64,000 bases of DNA. Origin: Truepera radiovictrix DSM 17093 (GTDB taxonomy: Bacteria; Deinococcota; Deinococci; Deinococcales; Trueperaceae). The notes under the pieces are model-generated. The model ran no database searches. It worked only from the letters and a program-made list of their open reading frames with translations, and had not been told where the DNA came from. The translations under genes and the position numbers were made by a program. The stretch is from NCBI RefSeq assembly GCF_000092425.1, contig NC_014221.1, forward strand, positions 2,733,001 to 2,797,000, read 5' to 3'. This document shows positions 29,997 to 38,624 of the stretch, piece by piece. Within the stretch, counting starts at the first letter, position 1, and each line of letters opens with the position of its first letter.

Positions 29997-30776
29997 TCAG
30001 CCCCAGAACTTCCAGCGGGGGCGCGTCTTGAGCGCCGCGAGCTCCCCTTCGAGCTGCGCGACGGTCTCCAAGAGCCGCTCGACCTCCGCTCTGGCCTTGG
30101 CTTTAAAGCGGCGCGCGCGCTCGAGGCGCGCCTCGCGCTCTTGCAGGGCCGCCTCGAGCTCACGCGCCCGCGCGGCCTCCCCCTGCGCCTGCGCGAGCGC
30201 CGCCCCGAGCCGCTGCACCTCGCGCTGGAGCGCCTCGAAGCGCCCCTGCTCCGCCCGCTGCGCGTCGATGGTCTCTTGCAGCCGGGCGAGCTGGTGCAGC
30301 TCCTCTATGTGCCGCTGCCGCTCCTCCTCGAGCTGCGCGACGCGCGCCCGTAGCACCACGACCTCCTCGCAAGCGGCGTGCAGCGCGTCCGCGTCGACCC
30401 CTGCCGCCCCCTTGCCCCAAACGGGGTTCGCTTCGGGGGGCGCGGCTGCTGGTGGCGGCGCAAGGTCGAAGACCAAGGCTTGCGGGGGCGGCTCCTGCAC
30501 CTCCACCGCGTCGTCATCGGGCGCAGCGTCGAGCCGCCACGGGCTCGCCTCCGGCGCACCCCCCGCTAGCTCCTCGGGCCACGCCGAAAGCCCCTCCGGC
30601 AGCGGTTCGGGGGTCGGGTCGACAGGCGCCTCCCCCCGCATCACCTGCGCCAGGTAGGCGAGCACGTCGCGCTCCAAAACGCAGCCCCCGTCGCCGCTCC
30701 CCTTAAGACGGCGCCAGTCGACGTTGTTCTCTTCGGCTAAGCGCCGAGCGAGGGACCCAATGGGCGGTGCTGACAT
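29997..30776 (-). CDS. E3-binding domain (PSBD) plus coiled-coil protein
   Basis: 259 aa. Residues 6-42 (IGSLARRLAEENNVDWRRLKG, then GDGGCVLERDVLAYL) match the peripheral subunit-binding domain that normally holds E3 in 2-oxoacid dehydrogenase complexes. A Pro/Ala-rich linker (50-130) and a long coiled coil (about 135-250, LEEERQRHIEELHQLARLQE and onward) follow, ending in RPRWKFWG. There is no lipoyl or acyltransferase domain. It may be a scaffold, but the partner is unknown. CATAGT lies 7 nt before ATG 30776. The longer frame runs antisense through tRNA-Pro and is rejected. Confidence 0.72.
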   Translation of the reverse strand: MSAPPIGSLARRLAEENNVDWRRLKGSGDGGCVLERDVLAYLAQVMRGEAPVDPTPEPLPEGLSAWPEELAGGAPEASPWRLDAAPDDDAVEVQEPPPQALVFDLAPPPAAAPPEANPVWGKGAAGVDADALHAACEEVVVLRARVAQLEEERQRHIEELHQLARLQETIDAQRAEQGRFEALQREVQRLGAALAQAQGEAARARELEAALQEREARLERARRFKAKARAEVERLLETVAQLEGELAALKTRPRWKFWG

Positions 30777-30783
30777 GCGTTTT

Positions 30784-30789
30784 ACTATG
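30784..30789 (-). promoter_or_regulatory. -10 box CATAGT, possible leaderless start
   Basis: CATAGT on the minus strand, 7 nt before ATG 30776; one mismatch to TANNNT. Confidence 0.35.
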
Positions 30790-30917
30790 GCTACGCCCCC
30801 GGGGCCGCTGCTATCTAAAACCGCACAGCCGCCCTGCCCCACCGCGCGCCGACCAGTAGAGGCGCTCACACCTTGTTCCGCAGCGCTCCCGTGCGGTATA
30901 CTCTGGGCTGCTGCCGT

Positions 30918-30994
30918 CGGGGCGTAGCGCAGTCTGGTAGCGCACCTGGTTTGGGACCAGGGGGTCGTAAGTTCGAATCTTGCCGCCCCGACCA
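30918..30994 (+). tRNA. tRNA-Pro (TGG)
   Basis: 77 nt, CCA encoded. Acceptor CGGGGCG / CGCCCCG, anticodon stem CCTGG/CCAGG with loop TTTGGGA (anticodon TGG), T-loop GTTCGAATC. Confidence 0.97.
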
Positions 30995-31041
30995 AGGTGA
31001 GGGGTGTTATCCCCCGTTGTTGGGGACAGTGCCCCTAAGAC

Positions 31042-31117
<76 letters not shown>

Positions 31118-31123
31118 GAGAGA

Positions 31124-31151
31124 GGGGCCGGCTGAACGTTCAGCCGGCCCC
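31124..31151 (+). terminator. Terminator after the tRNA pair
   Basis: A perfect 14-bp inverted repeat (GGGGCCGGCTGAAC / GTTCAGCCGGCCCC) followed by TTCG; no long T-run. Confidence 0.65.
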
Positions 31152-31194
31152 TTCGTGATAGCCGAGCAAAACGCCCCCCGCGAGCCCTCGGGGG

Positions 31195-31200
31195 TAGACT
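31195..31200 (+). promoter_or_regulatory. -10 box TAGACT, leaderless start of the ABC exporter
   Basis: TAGACT ends 6 nt before ATG 31207. Confidence 0.5.
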
Positions 31201-31206
31201 TGGGGC

Positions 31207-33081
31207 ATGTCACGCTATCTGCGGCGCTCGTCGGTGGCGCCGCCTCCCTCCAAACGGTCCGCGCGCAGTGCTACCTTGAGCGACGCGGCGCAGCTCCGGC
31301 GGCTTTTCGCCTTTACCCGCCCCTACCGCAAACAGCTCGCGCTCGGCATCTTGGCCGTGATGGTCTCGAGCGCCCTGACGCTCGCGGTGCCGCAGATCGT
31401 GCGGCGCTTTTTCGACACCTTCGTAGCGTCGCTAGAGGGCTCCGCGGTCAGCCTCAACCTCATCGTGCTCGCCCTCGTGGGGCTCTTTTTGGTGCAGGCG
31501 GGGTTTAACTTTCTGCGCACCTACATGATCGCGCAGGTCGGCGAGGGGGTCGTGGCCGACCTGCGCAAGGCGCTCTACCGCCACCTCTTGGGGCTCTCGG
31601 TGCGCTTTTTCGAGACGCGCAAAGTCGGCGAGATCACCTCGCGGCTCACCTCCGACGCCGCCGTCGTGCAGGGCGCGGTGTCGCAGGCGCTCGCGCAGCT
31701 CGTCAACCAGGTCGCGCTCCTTGTCGGCAGCGTCGTGCTGCTTTTCGTCACCAACTTGCAGCTCACCTTGCTCATGCTCGCCGTCGTCCCCGTGGTGGTG
31801 CTAGGGGCGCGCCTCTTCGGCGGCAAGCTGCGGCGCATCAGCACCGCGTTTCAAGACCTCGTCGCCGAGGCCAACGCGGGGGCCGAGGAGGCGCTCGTCG
31901 GGATGCGGGTCGTCAAAGCCTTTACCGCCGAGGAGCTCGAGGCCGAGCGTTACAGCGAGCGCATCGGCCGCGCCTACCGGGTGGCGCTGCGGCGCGCGGC
32001 CTTTCGGGCGGCCTTTTTCGCGGGCATCTTGTTCGCCATGTTTAGCGCGATCGGCGTGGTGCTCTGGATGGGGGGGCGGCTGGTGGTCGCGGGCGCGCTG
32101 AGCCCCGGCGCGCTGGTGCAGTTTCTCCTCTATACCCTCTTTGTGGCGGGGGCCGTGGGCGCCCTGACGGGGCTCTACAGCCAGTTTCAAGAGGCGCTCG
32201 GCGCGTCGCGGCGCATCTTCGAACTTCTCGACGAACGCAGCGACCTCCCCGCCCCGCAGGTGCCGCGGCCGCTCGTGTGGGTCAAAGGGCGCGTCGCGTT
32301 CGAAGGGGTGTCGTTTTGCTACGGCGCCGCTCACGGCGCGCCCGGCCTGGGGGCTAGCCCCACCTCCTCCGACCGGCGGGGAGAGACGGTGGTGCTGCGC
32401 GACCTCTCGTTCGTCGTGCAACCCGGTGAGGTGGTCGCCCTCGTCGGCCCTTCGGGCGCCGGCAAGAGCACGCTGGTGAGCCTTATCCCGCGTTTTTACG
32501 ACCCGACCGAGGGCCGCATCACCCTCGACGGCACCGACCTACGCGCTTTTGACGAGCGCTCCTTGCGCGCCCAGATCGGCCTGGTACCGCAGGAGACGCA
32601 GCTCTTCTCGGGCACCGTGCGCGAGAACATCCGCTACGGCCGCCCCACGGCCAGCGACGACGAGGTCGAAGCGGCGGCGCGCTCAGCCAACGCGCACGAT
32701 TTTATCGTGAGTTTCCCCGACGGCTACGACACGGTGGTCGGCGAACGCGGCGTCAAGCTCTCCGGGGGGCAGCGCCAACGCGTCGCCATCGCCCGCGCCC
32801 TCCTCAAGGGTCCCAGGATCTTGGTACTCGACGAGGCGACGAGCTCGCTCGACGCGGAGTCCGAGGCGCTCGTGCAGCAAGCTCTAGAGGTCCTGATGCG
32901 GGGGCGCACGGTGTTCGTCATCGCGCACCGCCTCTCGACCATCCGCAACGCCGACCGCATCTTCGTCCTGGACGAAGGGCGCATCGTGCAAGAGGGGACG
33001 CACGAGGTGCTCTTGGCCCAGGGGGGGCTCTACGCGGAGCTCTACCACAAGCAGTTTCGGGAGCGGACACCGGCGCGCTAG
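31207..33081 (+). CDS. ABC transporter, fused permease-ATPase (multidrug/lipid exporter type)
   Basis: 624 aa half-transporter that should act as a dimer. Six transmembrane helices in residues about 35-320 (ABC_membrane), then the nucleotide-binding domain: Walker A GPSGAGKST (about 416), Q-loop LVPQETQLFSG, signature LSGGQRQRVAIARAL, Walker B ILVLDEATSSLD and H-loop VIAHRLST. MsbA/LmrA-like; substrate unknown. An insert between the A-loop strand and Walker A (HGAPGLGASPTSSDRRG) is unusual. Leaderless promoter. Confidence 0.94.
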   Translation: MSRYLRRSSVAPPPSKRSARSATLSDAAQLRRLFAFTRPYRKQLALGILAVMVSSALTLAVPQIVRRFFDTFVASLEGSAVSLNLIVLALVGLFLVQAGFNFLRTYMIAQVGEGVVADLRKALYRHLLGLSVRFFETRKVGEITSRLTSDAAVVQGAVSQALAQLVNQVALLVGSVVLLFVTNLQLTLLMLAVVPVVVLGARLFGGKLRRISTAFQDLVAEANAGAEEALVGMRVVKAFTAEELEAERYSERIGRAYRVALRRAAFRAAFFAGILFAMFSAIGVVLWMGGRLVVAGALSPGALVQFLLYTLFVAGAVGALTGLYSQFQEALGASRRIFELLDERSDLPAPQVPRPLVWVKGRVAFEGVSFCYGAAHGAPGLGASPTSSDRRGETVVLRDLSFVVQPGEVVALVGPSGAGKSTLVSLIPRFYDPTEGRITLDGTDLRAFDERSLRAQIGLVPQETQLFSGTVRENIRYGRPTASDDEVEAAARSANAHDFIVSFPDGYDTVVGERGVKLSGGQRQRVAIARALLKGPRILVLDEATSSLDAESEALVQQALEVLMRGRTVFVIAHRLSTIRNADRIFVLDEGRIVQEGTHEVLLAQGGLYAELYHKQFRERTPAR

Positions 33082-33110
33082 GGTCTTGCCAACCCCACGC
33101 GAAAGGCCAA

Positions 33111-33127
33111 AGGCCCCCGGGGGGCCT
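33111..33127. terminator. Convergent GC hairpin between the ABC exporter and osmC
   Basis: AGGCCCC (33111-33117) / GGGGCCT (33121-33127), flanked by CCAA/TCTGG that extend the pairing; no T-run on either strand. Confidence 0.5.
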
Positions 33128-33157
33128 CTGGTGGTCAGCGGTAGGGGCCTAGACGTT

Positions 33158-33574
33158 CTAGGCGAGCTTGGCCTCGAGCTGGATCTCCACTGCGGCCAAA
33201 GCTTGCGACACCGGGCAGTGTTGCTTGGCGTTCTCCGCGTGCTCCAAAAAGCGCGCTTCGTCGAGCCCGGGCACGCGGCCCTCGGTGTGCAGCGTGATCT
33301 TGGTGATCTTGAGCCCCTGCATCTCGACCTTGGCCGTCGTGGCGATGCTCTCGGGGGTGTGCCCCGCTTCTGCGAGCATGTTCGCGAGCGCCATCGAAAA
33401 GCAGCCCGCGTGCGCCGCTGCGATCAGCTCTTCGGGGTTGGTCCCGGTCCCCTCCTCGAAGCGCGAGGTGTACGAGTACCGCCCCTCGTAGCCGCCTTTC
33501 GGGAGCGTGAGCGTCCCTTGGCCCCCTTTGAGGTCGCCTTGCCAGACTGCGTTTGCAGAACGAACGAGTGCCAC
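33158..33574 (-). CDS. osmC: OsmC-type organic hydroperoxide peroxidase
   Basis: 138 aa, usual length. Thiol peroxidase that reduces organic hydroperoxides. The two redox cysteines are in AAHAGCFSMAL (about 58) and KQHCPVSQAL (about 122), and the conserved Glu is in TNPEELIAAAHAGC. GTG 33574 follows GGAGGAG. A perfect 7-bp hairpin (33589-33608) sits directly before the ribosome-binding site. TAAACT at 33628-33633 is the likely -10. It shares its upstream region with the DUF3072 gene and the 33665 operator. Confidence 0.9.
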   Translation of the reverse strand: MALVRSANAVWQGDLKGGQGTLTLPKGGYEGRYSYTSRFEEGTGTNPEELIAAAHAGCFSMALANMLAEAGHTPESIATTAKVEMQGLKITKITLHTEGRVPGLDEARFLEHAENAKQHCPVSQALAAVEIQLEAKLA

Positions 33575-33588
33575 CGTCTCCTCCTTTT

Positions 33589-33608
33589 CCCCCGCAGCTT
33601 AGCGGGGG
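33589..33608 (-). promoter_or_regulatory. Hairpin adjoining the osmC ribosome-binding site
   Basis: On the minus strand CCCCCGC - TAAGCT - GCGGGGG is followed by AAAAGGAGGAG. It could attenuate the transcript or affect ribosome access. Confidence 0.4.
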
Positions 33609-33664
33609 CCCCGTAAAGCGCACTGTAAGTTTAGCGGCCGTTCGTGAGGGGTGCTACACGTATG

Positions 33665-33679
33665 CCTTAATTTTTAAGG
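33665..33679. promoter_or_regulatory. Palindromic operator CCTTAATTTTTAAGG
   Basis: A 15-bp palindrome with CCTTAA/TTAAGG arms directly abuts the -10 of the DUF3072 gene and lies between it and osmC. Flanks (TG before, TAT after) and arms match the 9309-9323 site. Confidence 0.5.
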
Positions 33680-33685
33680 TATTCT
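33680..33685 (+). promoter_or_regulatory. -10 box TATTCT, leaderless start of the DUF3072 gene
   Basis: TATTCT ends 6 nt before ATG 33692 and touches the operator. Confidence 0.5.
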
Positions 33686-33691
33686 CCCCCC

Positions 33692-33946
33692 ATGAGCGAC
33701 AACCCTAAACGCCAAGACGAACCCCAAAGCGACGCGCTCGACAACACCATCAAAGACCCCAGCGAGTGGGTGACGGGTGACGAACCCGCGACGGGCGCGC
33801 AGCGCTCCTACCTCCACACGCTCGCCGAGGCCGCCGGCGAAAGGGTGCCCGAGGGGCTCACCAAAGCGCAGGCGTCCGAACTTATCGAGGCGCTGCAGGC
33901 CAAGACCGGGCGGGGCCAGCGCGCGCCGCACCAAAGCGAGCGGTAG
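33692..33946 (+). CDS. DUF3072 family protein
   Basis: 84 aa. The conserved block KDPSEWVTGDEPATGAQRSY is followed by LHTLAEAAGE and LTKAQASELIEALQAKTGRG, the full DUF3072 domain, found widely in bacteria with no assigned function. It resembles a short helical SAP-like element (LTKAQASELIEAL), so DNA association is conceivable but unproven. Leaderless, with the palindromic operator at its promoter. uvrB follows after an 11-bp hairpin. Confidence 0.82.
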   Translation: MSDNPKRQDEPQSDALDNTIKDPSEWVTGDEPATGAQRSYLHTLAEAAGERVPEGLTKAQASELIEALQAKTGRGQRAPHQSER

Positions 33947-33967
33947 CTGCCAAGAGGACGTTCTAGG

Positions 33968-33995
33968 CGGTGTCGGGCGCAGCTGCCCGACACCG
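33968..33995 (+). terminator. Hairpin between DUF3072 and uvrB
   Basis: A perfect 11-bp stem (CGGTGTCGGGC / GCCCGACACCG, loop 6) without a T-run; may only partly terminate. Confidence 0.45.
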
Positions 33996-34013
33996 CTATC
34001 GACGCTTGCGACG

Positions 34014-34019
34014 TACGAT
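34014..34019 (+). promoter_or_regulatory. -10 box TACGAT before uvrB
   Basis: TACGAT ends 8 nt before ATG 34028; AGGA lies in between, so the start may be leaderless or have a very short leader. Confidence 0.4.
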
Positions 34020-34027
34020 AGGAACCT

Positions 34028-36076
34028 ATGGCGTTACGTGTCGAATCCCCCTTCTCCCCTAGAGGCGACCAGCCCCAAGCGATCGCCGAGCTCGTCGAGG
34101 GGTTGGGGGACGGTCTGCGCTTTCAAACCCTGCTGGGCGCCACGGGCACCGGTAAAACGTTCACCATGGCCAAGATTATCGAGGCGGCGCAGCGACCCGC
34201 CTTGATCCTCGCGCCCAACAAGATCCTCACCGCGCAGCTCGCGGCTGAGTTCCGCGACTTCTTCCCCGGCGCGGCGGTCGAGTTTTTCATCTCCTACTAC
34301 GACTACTACCAGCCCGAAGCGTACGTCCCCGCGCGCGACCTCTTCATCGAAAAAGACGCCAACATCAACGCGGAGTTGGAGCGGTTGCGCCACTCCACGA
34401 CCCGCAACCTCCTGACGCGGCGCGACACCATCGTGGTGGCGTCTGTCTCCGCCATCTACGGCCTCGGTTCGCCGGACACCTATCAGCAGCTCAACCTCAT
34501 CTTGCGCGTCGGGATGCGCCGGAACCGCGACGAGATCTTGGAGCAGCTCGTCACGCAGCAGTACGAACGCAACGACGTCGAGCTCGCCGCCGGGCGCTTT
34601 CGGGTCAAGGGCGACGTCGTCGAGGTCTGGGCCGCCTACGACGAGGCACCCCTCAGGATCGAGCTCTTCGGCGACGAGATCGACCGCCTGACGATGACCG
34701 ACCCCGTGACGGGGGCCGAGCTGGCCGAGCTCGAGACCACCACCGTCTTCCCCGCCAAGCACTACGTCACCCCCTACGAGCAGCTCGCCCCCGCCATTGC
34801 GCAGATCGAGCGCGACCTAGAGGCGCGGCTCGAGTTTTTCGAGCGCGCCGGCAAACTCTTGGAGAAGCAGCGGCTCAAAGAGCGCACGCTCTATGACCTC
34901 GAGATGCTTAAAACCCTCGGTTACTGCTCCGGCATCGAAAACTACTCGCGCTACCTCGACGGCCGCCAACCGGGGGAGCCGCCCCACACGCTCTTGGACT
35001 ACTTCCCGGACGACTTCATCACCTTTTTAGACGAGTCGCACGTGATGCTGCCGCAGATCCGCGGGATGTATAACGGCGACCGCGCCCGCAAACAGACGCT
35101 GGTCGACTACGGCTTCCGGCTCCCCGCCGCGCTCGACAACCGCCCCCTCAAAGAGGACGAGTTTCTCGCGCGCATCGGCCAAGCGATCTTCGTCTCGGCT
35201 ACCCCCGCCGACTGGGAGTACCGGCACTCGGACCGCGTCGCCGAGCAGATCATCCGGCCGACCGGTCTGGTCGACCCCAAGATCACCGTCAAACCCTCGA
35301 GGGGCCAGATCGACGACCTGGTGTTCGCCATCCGCGAGCGCGCAGCGCGGGGCGAGCGGGTGCTGGTGACGACCCTGACCAAAAAGATGGCCGAAGACCT
35401 CACCGAGTACTTCGCGCAGCAGGGCCTGCGGGTGCGCTACATGCACTCGGACATCGACGCGGTCGAGCGGCAGGTCATCATCCGCGACCTGCGGCTCGGG
35501 CACTTCGACGTGCTTATCGGCATCAACCTCCTGCGTGAGGGCCTCGACCTCCCCGAGGTCTCCTTGGTCGCTATCTTAGACGCCGACAAGACCGGCTTTT
35601 TGCGGAGCGGGAGAAGTCTCATCCAGACCATCGGGCGCGCCGCGCGCAACGTCAACGGCGAGGTCTTTTTGTACGCCGACGTGGTCTCCGAGGCGATGCA
35701 AGACGCCATCTCTGAGACCGAACGCCGCCGCGAAAAGCAGCTCGCTTACAACGCCGCGCACAACATCACCCCGGCGAGCGTGCAGAAAAGGATCCGCGAC
35801 GTTATCCGCGGCGACGAGGAGGGGGCCGAGGCCGACGCGCAGCTGAGCCCGTGGGAGCGCGAGCTGGCCCAAGACGACCTCAAGCAGGAGCTCGCCGCGC
35901 TCGAGGTCGAGATGTGGCGCGCCTCTGAAGCGCTCGACTTCGAACGGGCGGCCGCCGTGCGCGACCGCATCCGCGAGCTAGAGGCCAAGCTGCAGGGCAA
36001 AGAGGTGCAGCTCGTCAGCGTGCCGGGCAAAGAGCCGAAGCGGGCAAAGGCGGCCAAGGCCAGGGCGCGGCGCTAA
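34028..36076 (+). CDS. uvrB: Excinuclease ABC subunit B
   Basis: 682 aa, full length. It loads on damaged DNA with UvrA and recruits UvrC for nucleotide excision repair. Helicase motif [14 protein letters not shown] (about 38-50), the beta-hairpin [12 protein letters not shown] (about 92-103), DESHVMLPQ, motif [11 protein letters not shown] and the C-terminal UVR helix ([19 protein letters not shown]) are present. Own promoter close to the start. No SOS box recognised; the nearby palindromic operator belongs to the DUF3072 promoter but could affect readthrough into uvrB. Confidence 0.98.
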   Translation: MALRVESPFSPRGDQPQAIAELVEGLGDGLRFQTLLGATGTGKTFTMAKIIEAAQRPALILAPNKILTAQLAAEFRDFFPGAAVEFFISYYDYYQPEAYVPARDLFIEKDANINAELERLRHSTTRNLLTRRDTIVVASVSAIYGLGSPDTYQQLNLILRVGMRRNRDEILEQLVTQQYERNDVELAAGRFRVKGDVVEVWAAYDEAPLRIELFGDEIDRLTMTDPVTGAELAELETTTVFPAKHYVTPYEQLAPAIAQIERDLEARLEFFERAGKLLEKQRLKERTLYDLEMLKTLGYCSGIENYSRYLDGRQPGEPPHTLLDYFPDDFITFLDESHVMLPQIRGMYNGDRARKQTLVDYGFRLPAALDNRPLKEDEFLARIGQAIFVSATPADWEYRHSDRVAEQIIRPTGLVDPKITVKPSRGQIDDLVFAIRERAARGERVLVTTLTKKMAEDLTEYFAQQGLRVRYMHSDIDAVERQVIIRDLRLGHFDVLIGINLLREGLDLPEVSLVAILDADKTGFLRSGRSLIQTIGRAARNVNGEVFLYADVVSEAMQDAISETERRREKQLAYNAAHNITPASVQKRIRDVIRGDEEGAEADAQLSPWERELAQDDLKQELAALEVEMWRASEALDFERAAAVRDRIRELEAKLQGKEVQLVSVPGKEPKRAKAAKARARR

Positions 36077-36084
36077 GCTGAGGG

Positions 36085-36945
36085 GTGAAAACGCTCGAGC
36101 AGGCCCGGAAGGAGGCCGACGCCCTCCTCGAGGGCCTACCCCTACCCGGCGATGCATGTTTCAGCGCCCTCCGCAAACGATGGAGGCAGCCCAGGGCGCG
36201 GGGACAGCCGACGCGGGGGTGGGGGGTGCTGGTCGAGGTTCGCACGCCCCGGACCCTTCTGGAAAAGGGGGTGGCTCAGGCAAGGTCGGCGTGGTTGAGG
36301 CTACGCCGCCGGGTGGTCGCGTACCTTTATGAAAGCTTGCCCCCGCTCTACGCGCCGCACCTCGTCAAGCCCCAACCGGGCGATCTTTCTCGCCACTGGG
36401 AGAAGCTGGCACGTTGCGCGGAAGCGGACCGGCTAGCGCGTGAAACCCTCTTCAAGGAGATGCGCGAGGACGACCCGACGTTAGCCGATGCTTGGTCTGA
36501 GTCGGGAGGGCTCGAGGACGAGGTGCGCGAGAGCTGGGAGCGGCTGCTCACGAGCTGCAGTGACCGCTACCTCTTCCCGCTGCGCTCGCGCCTGCAAAAC
36601 CGCGTCTACCTCATCGAGGTCTCGGCTGAAGCCGACGTTCACGCAACCGGCTGGACCTACGCGGAGACCTTCGTGGGGGAGCCTCAGGCGCGGGAGCGGC
36701 TTGGGGCAGCGGCAACGCTCGTCACGCTGCCGCCTTTCGGCACACCTTACTGGCTCGCCGGGACGGTTCTGCTGGACGTGTGTACGGGCGAGGCGTGGCG
36801 AGTTTTAGATCGGCAGAGTCGGCCACTCGAGCTGCTCAAAAACCCGCCCTCACCGACGGTTGAGATAGAACCGGGCGGTATTCAGCCCTACCCCGTACTG
36901 GTGTTACCCATCCAACTCGAGCGGCTCGCCGATAGGCACCCCTAG
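36085..36945 (+). CDS. Hypothetical protein, 286 aa
   Basis: GTG 36085, 8 nt after the uvrB stop, so it probably belongs to the uvrB transcript. The sequence has a basic N-terminal third, a helical middle (GDLSRHWEKLARCAEADRL, EVRESWERLLTSCSDRYLFP) and a beta-rich end (VLLDVCTGEAWRVLDRQSRP). It contains no motif that I know and no signal peptide or membrane segment. Codon use is slightly less GC-biased at third positions than the flanking genes. Confidence 0.7.
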   Translation: MKTLEQARKEADALLEGLPLPGDACFSALRKRWRQPRARGQPTRGWGVLVEVRTPRTLLEKGVAQARSAWLRLRRRVVAYLYESLPPLYAPHLVKPQPGDLSRHWEKLARCAEADRLARETLFKEMREDDPTLADAWSESGGLEDEVRESWERLLTSCSDRYLFPLRSRLQNRVYLIEVSAEADVHATGWTYAETFVGEPQARERLGAAATLVTLPPFGTPYWLAGTVLLDVCTGEAWRVLDRQSRPLELLKNPPSPTVEIEPGGIQPYPVLVLPIQLERLADRHP

Positions 36946-37000
36946 AGGGTCTTCCAGAGCTTAAGGGCTATGGTAGGCTCTAGGCGGAGGCCCAAGTGTG

Positions 37001-37498
37001 ATGTTTAAGGTCGGCGACAACGTGGTGTATCCCTCCCAGGGGGCGGGCCGGGTGGACGAGATCACCACGCGGGTGGTGCTCGGCGAACGGCACGAATACC
37101 TCAAGATCAGCTTTGTCCGCGGCGACATGGACGTGCTCGTACCCCTCAAAAAGGGGGAGGAGGTGGGGCTGCGCCACACCGTCGCTCTGGCCGAAGTCGG
37201 GGAGCTTCTAGCGGCGATCGCCCACTCCGACCTGTCGCTGCCGACCCAGTGGCCGCCCCGCCACCGCGCCGAGCAGGACATCCTCGCGGGCGGCGACGCC
37301 TACGCCCTCGCGCGCCTTATCGGGGTGCTCGCCCAACGCGACCTGGAAAAGGGCTTAGCGGCGACCGAGCGCGAGATGTTAGAGGGCGCCAAAGCGATGC
37401 TCGCGAGCGAGCTCGCCGTCGTGCAGAGCATCAGCCTCGAGGCCGCGCACGCGCAGATCGACGAGACCATCGCCACACAGCTAGGGGCGAGCGCCTGA
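37001..37498 (+). CDS. carD: CarD/CdnL-type RNA polymerase-binding regulator
   Basis: 165 aa. N-terminal RNA polymerase-interaction (RID) Tudor-like domain: MFKVGDNVVYPSQGAGRVDEI, HEYLKISFVRGDMDVLVPL (1-60). A helical DNA-binding domain follows (about 75-165: WPPRHRAEQDILAGG, LARLIGVLAQRDLEKGL, ATEREMLEGAKAMLASELA). CarD stabilises the open promoter complex at rRNA and other promoters in Thermus and mycobacteria. GGAGG lies upstream; a GTG one codon earlier (36998) is possible. Its stop overlaps the rsmA start. Confidence 0.92.
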   Translation: MFKVGDNVVYPSQGAGRVDEITTRVVLGERHEYLKISFVRGDMDVLVPLKKGEEVGLRHTVALAEVGELLAAIAHSDLSLPTQWPPRHRAEQDILAGGDAYALARLIGVLAQRDLEKGLAATEREMLEGAKAMLASELAVVQSISLEAAHAQIDETIATQLGASA

Positions 37499-38322
37499 GC
37501 GACCTGCCCCTTTATGCGCCGCGGCGGGTGCGCGAGCTTTTGGAGCGCCACGGCCTGCGCGCCGACAAGGGGTTCGGGCAGAACTTTCTCGTCGACGAAG
37601 GGGTGCTGCGGAGCATCGTCGCGGCCGCCGAGCTGGGCCCGCAGAGCACCGTGCTCGAGGTCGGCCCCGGGTTGGGCGTGCTCACCCGCGAGCTCGCCGC
37701 GCGCGCGGGGCGGGTCATCAGCGTCGAACTCGACCGGCGTCTGCTGCCGGTGTTGCAGGAGACGCTCGCCGGCCTCGGCAACGTCACGCTCGTGCACGGT
37801 GACGGGCTGACGTTTGACCTCAGCTGCTTGCCCGAGGGGAGCGCGATGGTCGCCAACTTGCCCTACAACGTCGGCACGCCCATCCTCGTGCGCGCCCTCG
37901 AGTCGGGGCGCTTTGCGCGGGTCGTGGTCCTGCTGCAGCGCGAGGTCGCCGAGCGCTTAAGCGCCACCCCCGGCACCCCCGCGTACGGCGCTCTTAGCGT
38001 CGTCGTCGCCCACTTCGGGCGGGCGCGCAGCGTGCGCCTCGTTAAACCGAGCGCCTTTAGCCCCCCCCCGGAGGTCACGAGCAGCGTGGTGCGGCTCGAC
38101 CTCACGCCGGGCAGGGCGCCCGACCCGGCGCTCTTCCGGCTCGTGCGTCACGCTTTCGCGCACCGCCGCAAAACCCTCAAGAAAAACCTCCTGATGGCGG
38201 GCTACCCCGCCGAGCGCGTGGCGCGCGCGCTCCAGACGCTCGGGCTCGAGGCGCAGGTGCGCGCCGAGCGGCTCAGCGTCGAACAGTTCAGGGCGCTCCG
38301 GCAGGAGCTCGAAGGTGGTTAA
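37495..38322 (+). CDS. rsmA: 16S rRNA (adenine1518-N6/1519-N6)-dimethyltransferase
   Basis: About 275 aa. It dimethylates two adenosines in helix 45 of 16S rRNA. GLRADKGFGQNFLVDEGVL, SAM motif I LEVGPGLGVLTREL and catalytic NLPYNVGTPIL are intact, with the C-terminal domain (RKTLKKNLLM). There is no ATG/GTG/TTG where the protein should begin. The best fit is CTG 37495, overlapping the carD TGA as CTGA, which gives an N-terminus (SDLPLYAPRRVRELLERHGL) of the expected length. GTG 37528 is the conservative alternative. Confidence 0.9.
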   Translation: MSDLPLYAPRRVRELLERHGLRADKGFGQNFLVDEGVLRSIVAAAELGPQSTVLEVGPGLGVLTRELAARAGRVISVELDRRLLPVLQETLAGLGNVTLVHGDGLTFDLSCLPEGSAMVANLPYNVGTPILVRALESGRFARVVVLLQREVAERLSATPGTPAYGALSVVVAHFGRARSVRLVKPSAFSPPPEVTSSVVRLDLTPGRAPDPALFRLVRHAFAHRRKTLKKNLLMAGYPAERVARALQTLGLEAQVRAERLSVEQFRALRQELEGG

Positions 38323-38624
38323 AGGTTGCAAACGGATGCGTGCGCGCCGCTGACGAGAGCCGCAGCGAAAGTTTCAGCGACGAAATGACCGGGTACCGGG
38401 CTAAAAGCCCCGCTTTTGTAAGCAAAGAGGCGTAACGTCCGCCTTTTCGGTGACACTAGGTCACCGGACGAACCTTTCGCCACACTTGCACGTGTATCGG
38501 CACGGTATGCAAGCGGGGCCGGATAGGCTATACTGCAGATTATTTTCAACGCTGCGCCACGCTGCGTGCGCGTTTAGAGGCGCGTGAGGGGTTCTGGTGT
38601 TGCAGGCATCGACGGAGCCAGGGA
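38323..38624 (+). promoter_or_regulatory. Gene-free region: rsmA terminator and structured leader of the PfkB kinase
   Basis: A short hairpin GGGCT/AGCCC with TTTT (38398-38417) probably ends rsmA. CGGTGAC/GTCACCG (38448-38466) is a perfect 7-bp stem. TATACT at 38529-38534 is a good -10, giving the kinase a leader of about 85 nt. No small ORF supported. Confidence 0.45.

Noticed and set aside
30777-30995. N-terminal extension of the E3-binding-domain protein
   Set aside because: It is the antisense translation of tRNA-Pro ([22 protein letters not shown]), a well-known annotation artefact.
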